A stretch of DNA of 15,537 nucleotides from JAVVFH01 sp032250585 (GTDB lineage Bacteria; Pseudomonadota; Gammaproteobacteria; Xanthomonadales; SZUA-36). Shown one piece after another: positions 13,378 to 15,537 of the stretch; within the stretch, counting starts at the first letter, position 1, and each line of letters starts with the position of its first letter. Under the pieces are notes generated by a model, which saw only the letters and a program-made list of their open reading frames with translations, ran no database searches and had not been told where the DNA came from. A program made the position numbers and the translations under genes. The DNA lies in assembly GCA_032250585.1 (NCBI GenBank), contig JAVVFH010000060.1:1-15537 (forward strand), in the 5' to 3' direction.

Positions 13378-14796
13378 ATGACCTATAACGACAAAGTGGT
13401 GCGGCAGTTCCTGGTCATGACCGTGGTCTGGGGCATCGTCGGCATGCTGGTGGGTGTGATCATCGCAGCCCAGTTGTGGCTCCCGGCTCTGAACTTCGAC
13501 ATCCCCTGGCTGACTTATGGCCGCTTGCGCCCGCTGCACACCAACGCGGTGATTTTCGCTTTCGGCGGCTCCGCTCTGATCGGCACTTCCCTGTACGTGG
13601 TGCAGCGTACCTGCCACGTGCGGCTGTTTGCCGGTGGTCTGGCTTCCTTCGTGTTCTGGGGCTGGCAAGTGGTGATCCTGGCGGCCGCGATTTCACTGCC
13701 GATGGGCTGGACGCAAAGCAAGGAATACGCCGAGCTCGAATGGCCCATCGACCTGCTGATCACAGTGGTCTGGGTTGCCTACGGCATCGTGTTCTTCGGC
13801 ACGATCGCCAAGCGGCGCGTCAGCCACATCTACGTGGCGAACTGGTTCTACGCCGCGTTCATTATCACCATCGCGCTGCTGCACATTGTCAACAACCTCG
13901 CCCTGCCGGTTACGATGACCAAGTCCTACCAGGTCTACACCGGTTCGGTCGATGCGATGGTGCAGTGGTGGTACGGGCACAATGCGGTCGGCTTCTTCCT
14001 GACCGCCGGTTTTCTGGCGATGATGTACTATTTCGTGCCCAAGCAGGCCGAAGGACCGGTGTACTCCTACCGGCTGTCGATCGTCCATTTCTGGGCGCTG
14101 ATCGGAGTCTACATGTGGGCCGGACCGCATCACCTGCATTACACGGCCCTGCCGGACTGGGTACAGTCGCTGGGCATGGTGTTCTCGCTGATTTTGCTGG
14201 CACCGAGCTGGGGTGGCATGATCAACGGCGTCATGACTTTGTCCGGCCACTGGCACAAACTGCGCACCGACCCGGTGCTCAAGTTCATGATCGTCGCGCT
14301 GAGCTTCTACGGCATGTCGACCTTCGAGGGGCCGATGATGTCGGTCAAGACGGTAAACGCACTGAGCCATTACACCGACTGGACCATTGGCCACGTGCAT
14401 GCCGGCGCCCTGGGCTGGGTTGCGATGATGACCATCGGCTCGCTGTACAGTCTCACACCGCGCCTGATGGGTGAGAAGATCATGTACAGCGTGAGGGCCG
14501 TGGACGCGCATTTCTGGATCGCGACCATTGGCATCGTGCTGTACATCGCCTCGATGTGGATCGCCGGGGTGATGCAGGGCCTGATGTGGCGCGCTTTCAA
14601 CGACGACGGTACGCTGACCTACACCTTTATCGAGACGATTGCGGCCACCAAACCCTACTACGTGATCAGGCTGCTGGGCGGTCTGCTGTTTCTGAGCGGC
14701 ATGTTCATCATGGCCTGGAACGTGTTCAAGACTTTGACCCAGGGGGAGTCGCGTGAATTCAAGGCGGCCGAGCCGGCTTACTGGGGAGAGCACTGA
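13378..14796 (+). CDS. ccoN: cbb3-type cytochrome c oxidase subunit I
   Basis: CcoN is the catalytic heme-copper subunit of the high-affinity C-type oxidase. All redox ligands fit the P. stutzeri enzyme with a constant offset of six: H54 and H341 (low-spin heme b), H201, H251 and H252 (CuB), Y245 (His-Tyr cross-link in GVYMWAGPHHLH), H339 (heme b3) and E317. About twelve membrane helices span the 472 residues. ATG at 13378 is chosen because GGAAAG lies at normal distance before it; GTG at 13372 would add two residues but sits too close to that site. The stop overlaps the ccoO start (TGATG), so translation is coupled. It is probably induced at low oxygen, given fixLJ nearby. Confidence 0.96.
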   Translation: MTYNDKVVRQFLVMTVVWGIVGMLVGVIIAAQLWLPALNFDIPWLTYGRLRPLHTNAVIFAFGGSALIGTSLYVVQRTCHVRLFAGGLASFVFWGWQVVILAAAISLPMGWTQSKEYAELEWPIDLLITVVWVAYGIVFFGTIAKRRVSHIYVANWFYAAFIITIALLHIVNNLALPVTMTKSYQVYTGSVDAMVQWWYGHNAVGFFLTAGFLAMMYYFVPKQAEGPVYSYRLSIVHFWALIGVYMWAGPHHLHYTALPDWVQSLGMVFSLILLAPSWGGMINGVMTLSGHWHKLRTDPVLKFMIVALSFYGMSTFEGPMMSVKTVNALSHYTDWTIGHVHAGALGWVAMMTIGSLYSLTPRLMGEKIMYSVRAVDAHFWIATIGIVLYIASMWIAGVMQGLMWRAFNDDGTLTYTFIETIAATKPYYVIRLLGGLLFLSGMFIMAWNVFKTLTQGESREFKAAEPAYWGEH

Positions 14797-15407
14797 TGAG
14801 CAAAGGGCACGCAAAACTTGAGACAAACATCACGCTGATGTCGGTTTTCATCGTGATCGTCGTGAGCCTGGGCGGTCTGGTCGAGATCCTGCCGTTGATT
14901 TTCCAGGGTCAGGTCAGGACACCGCTCGAGGGCGTCAAACCCTATCCGGCCCTGCAGCTGGCGGGGCGGGACGTCTACGTCAGCGAGGGCTGCTATAACT
15001 GCCATTCGCAGATGATCCGCCCCTTCCGCAGCGAGACCGAGCGCTACGGGCCCTTTTCGGTGGCCGGGGAGTCGGTCTACGACCGCCCGTTCCAGTGGGG
15101 CTCGAAACGCACCGGACCCGACCTGGCCCGCGTGGGTGGGCGCTACAGCGACGATTGGCACCGCATCCATCTGCTCAACCCGCGCGATGTGGTGCCCGAT
15201 TCCAACATGCCCGGTTACCCCTGGCTGGCCAAACGGATGGTCGATGGGGAGCTGGTGCAGCGCAAGATGCAGACCTTGCAGAACCTGGGCGATCCGTACA
15301 GCGACGAAGACATTGAGGCGGCGGCAGCAGCGGTGGAAGGCAAAACCGAAATGCAGGCGGTGATCGCCTATCTGCAGGGCCTCGGTCTGGCCCGCAGCAG
15401 GCGTTAG
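14796..15407 (+). CDS. ccoO: cbb3-type cytochrome c oxidase subunit II (mono-heme cytochrome c)
   Basis: CcoO passes electrons to CcoN through one c-type heme in the periplasm. The 203-residue protein has an N-terminal membrane anchor (about 13-36) and the heme-binding CYNCH at 66-70, embedded in the family stretch EGCYNCHSQMIRPF. M138 in DSNMPGYPW is the likely second axial heme ligand. The ATG overlaps the ccoN stop. Heme attachment requires the cytochrome c maturation machinery, which is not encoded in this window. Confidence 0.96.
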   Translation: MSKGHAKLETNITLMSVFIVIVVSLGGLVEILPLIFQGQVRTPLEGVKPYPALQLAGRDVYVSEGCYNCHSQMIRPFRSETERYGPFSVAGESVYDRPFQWGSKRTGPDLARVGGRYSDDWHRIHLLNPRDVVPDSNMPGYPWLAKRMVDGELVQRKMQTLQNLGDPYSDEDIEAAAAAVEGKTEMQAVIAYLQGLGLARSRR

Positions 15408-15419
15408 TCCAGACAGGCG

Positions 15420-15537
15420 ATGGCTTTCGAAGCACTGGACATCAACCTGATCCGGGGCGCCGTGTTGATCCTGCTGATCATCGCGTTCGTTACGCTCTGG
15501 GCCTGGGCCTGGAGCCGCAAACGTAAGCCCGACTTCG
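15420..15537 (+). CDS. ccoQ: cbb3-type oxidase small subunit CcoQ (FixQ), cut by window end
   Basis: An ATG at 15420, 12 bases after the ccoO stop, opens a frame that continues to the window edge (39 complete codons). The product begins MAFEALDINLIRGAVLILL, has one membrane helix (about 10-32) and then the basic SRKRKPDF segment, which is the CcoQ/FixQ pattern (helix followed by W-x-YSRKRK-x-DF). CcoQ is a small accessory subunit that stabilises the oxidase. Its position after ccoO is exactly that expected in ccoNOQP; ccoP should follow outside the window. The 3' end is missing. Confidence 0.88.
   Translation, partial: MAFEALDINLIRGAVLILLIIAFVTLWAWAWSRKRKPDF

Overview
The window is a GC-rich, almost gap-free chromosomal segment. 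It most likely comes from an aerobic or microaerophilic gammaproteobacterium. The evidence is the gene order (Trm112-like/kdsB, uvrC-pgsA, sdhCDAB-sdhE-ygfX, ccoNO(Q)), the long IspG form and a HiPIP. FixLJ is better known from alphaproteobacteria, so its presence here is a lineage-specific trait or an acquisition. The sequence alone does not identify a genus. I see no tRNA, rRNA, CRISPR, insertion sequence or phage gene, and no gene-free stretch over 300 bases.

Layout. (1) 1-5343, plus strand, housekeeping: the tail of a Trm112-like protein, kdsB (LPS Kdo activation), uvrC (excision repair), pgsA (phosphatidylglycerophosphate synthase), ispG (MEP isoprenoid pathway) and a class I SAM-dependent methyltransferase of unknown substrate. 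(2) 5322-6143, minus strand: ygfZ, the folate-binding Fe-S maintenance protein, convergent with and overlapping the methyltransferase. (3) 6279-10592, plus strand: a complete succinate dehydrogenase cluster: an SDHAF4-type assembly factor (DUF1674), sdhC, sdhD, sdhA, sdhB, the flavinylation factor sdhE, and ygfX. (4) 10592-12348: fixL (soluble heme-PAS oxygen-sensor kinase) and fixJ (LuxR-type response regulator). fixL starts on the stop codon of ygfX. (5) 12484-13275: a small pseudo-receiver with Glu in place of the phosphorylated Asp, and a Tat-exported HiPIP, closed by a strong terminator. (6) 13378-15537: ccoN, ccoO and the start of ccoQ, the cbb3 high-oxygen-affinity terminal oxidase; ccoP should follow outside the window.

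How it fits together. The right half reads as one respiratory module. SDH feeds electrons into the quinone pool. Its two maturation factors and YgfZ serve flavin and Fe-S assembly. FixL senses oxygen and FixJ probably controls the oxidase genes. HiPIP is a plausible periplasmic electron donor to the cbb3 oxidase. The least ordinary part is the fixJ-HiPIP interval. There a receiver-only protein with a D-to-E substitution and three cysteines sits where a FixT-like feedback regulator of FixL could be expected, and its gene carries two perfect 10-bp palindromes 13 bp apart.
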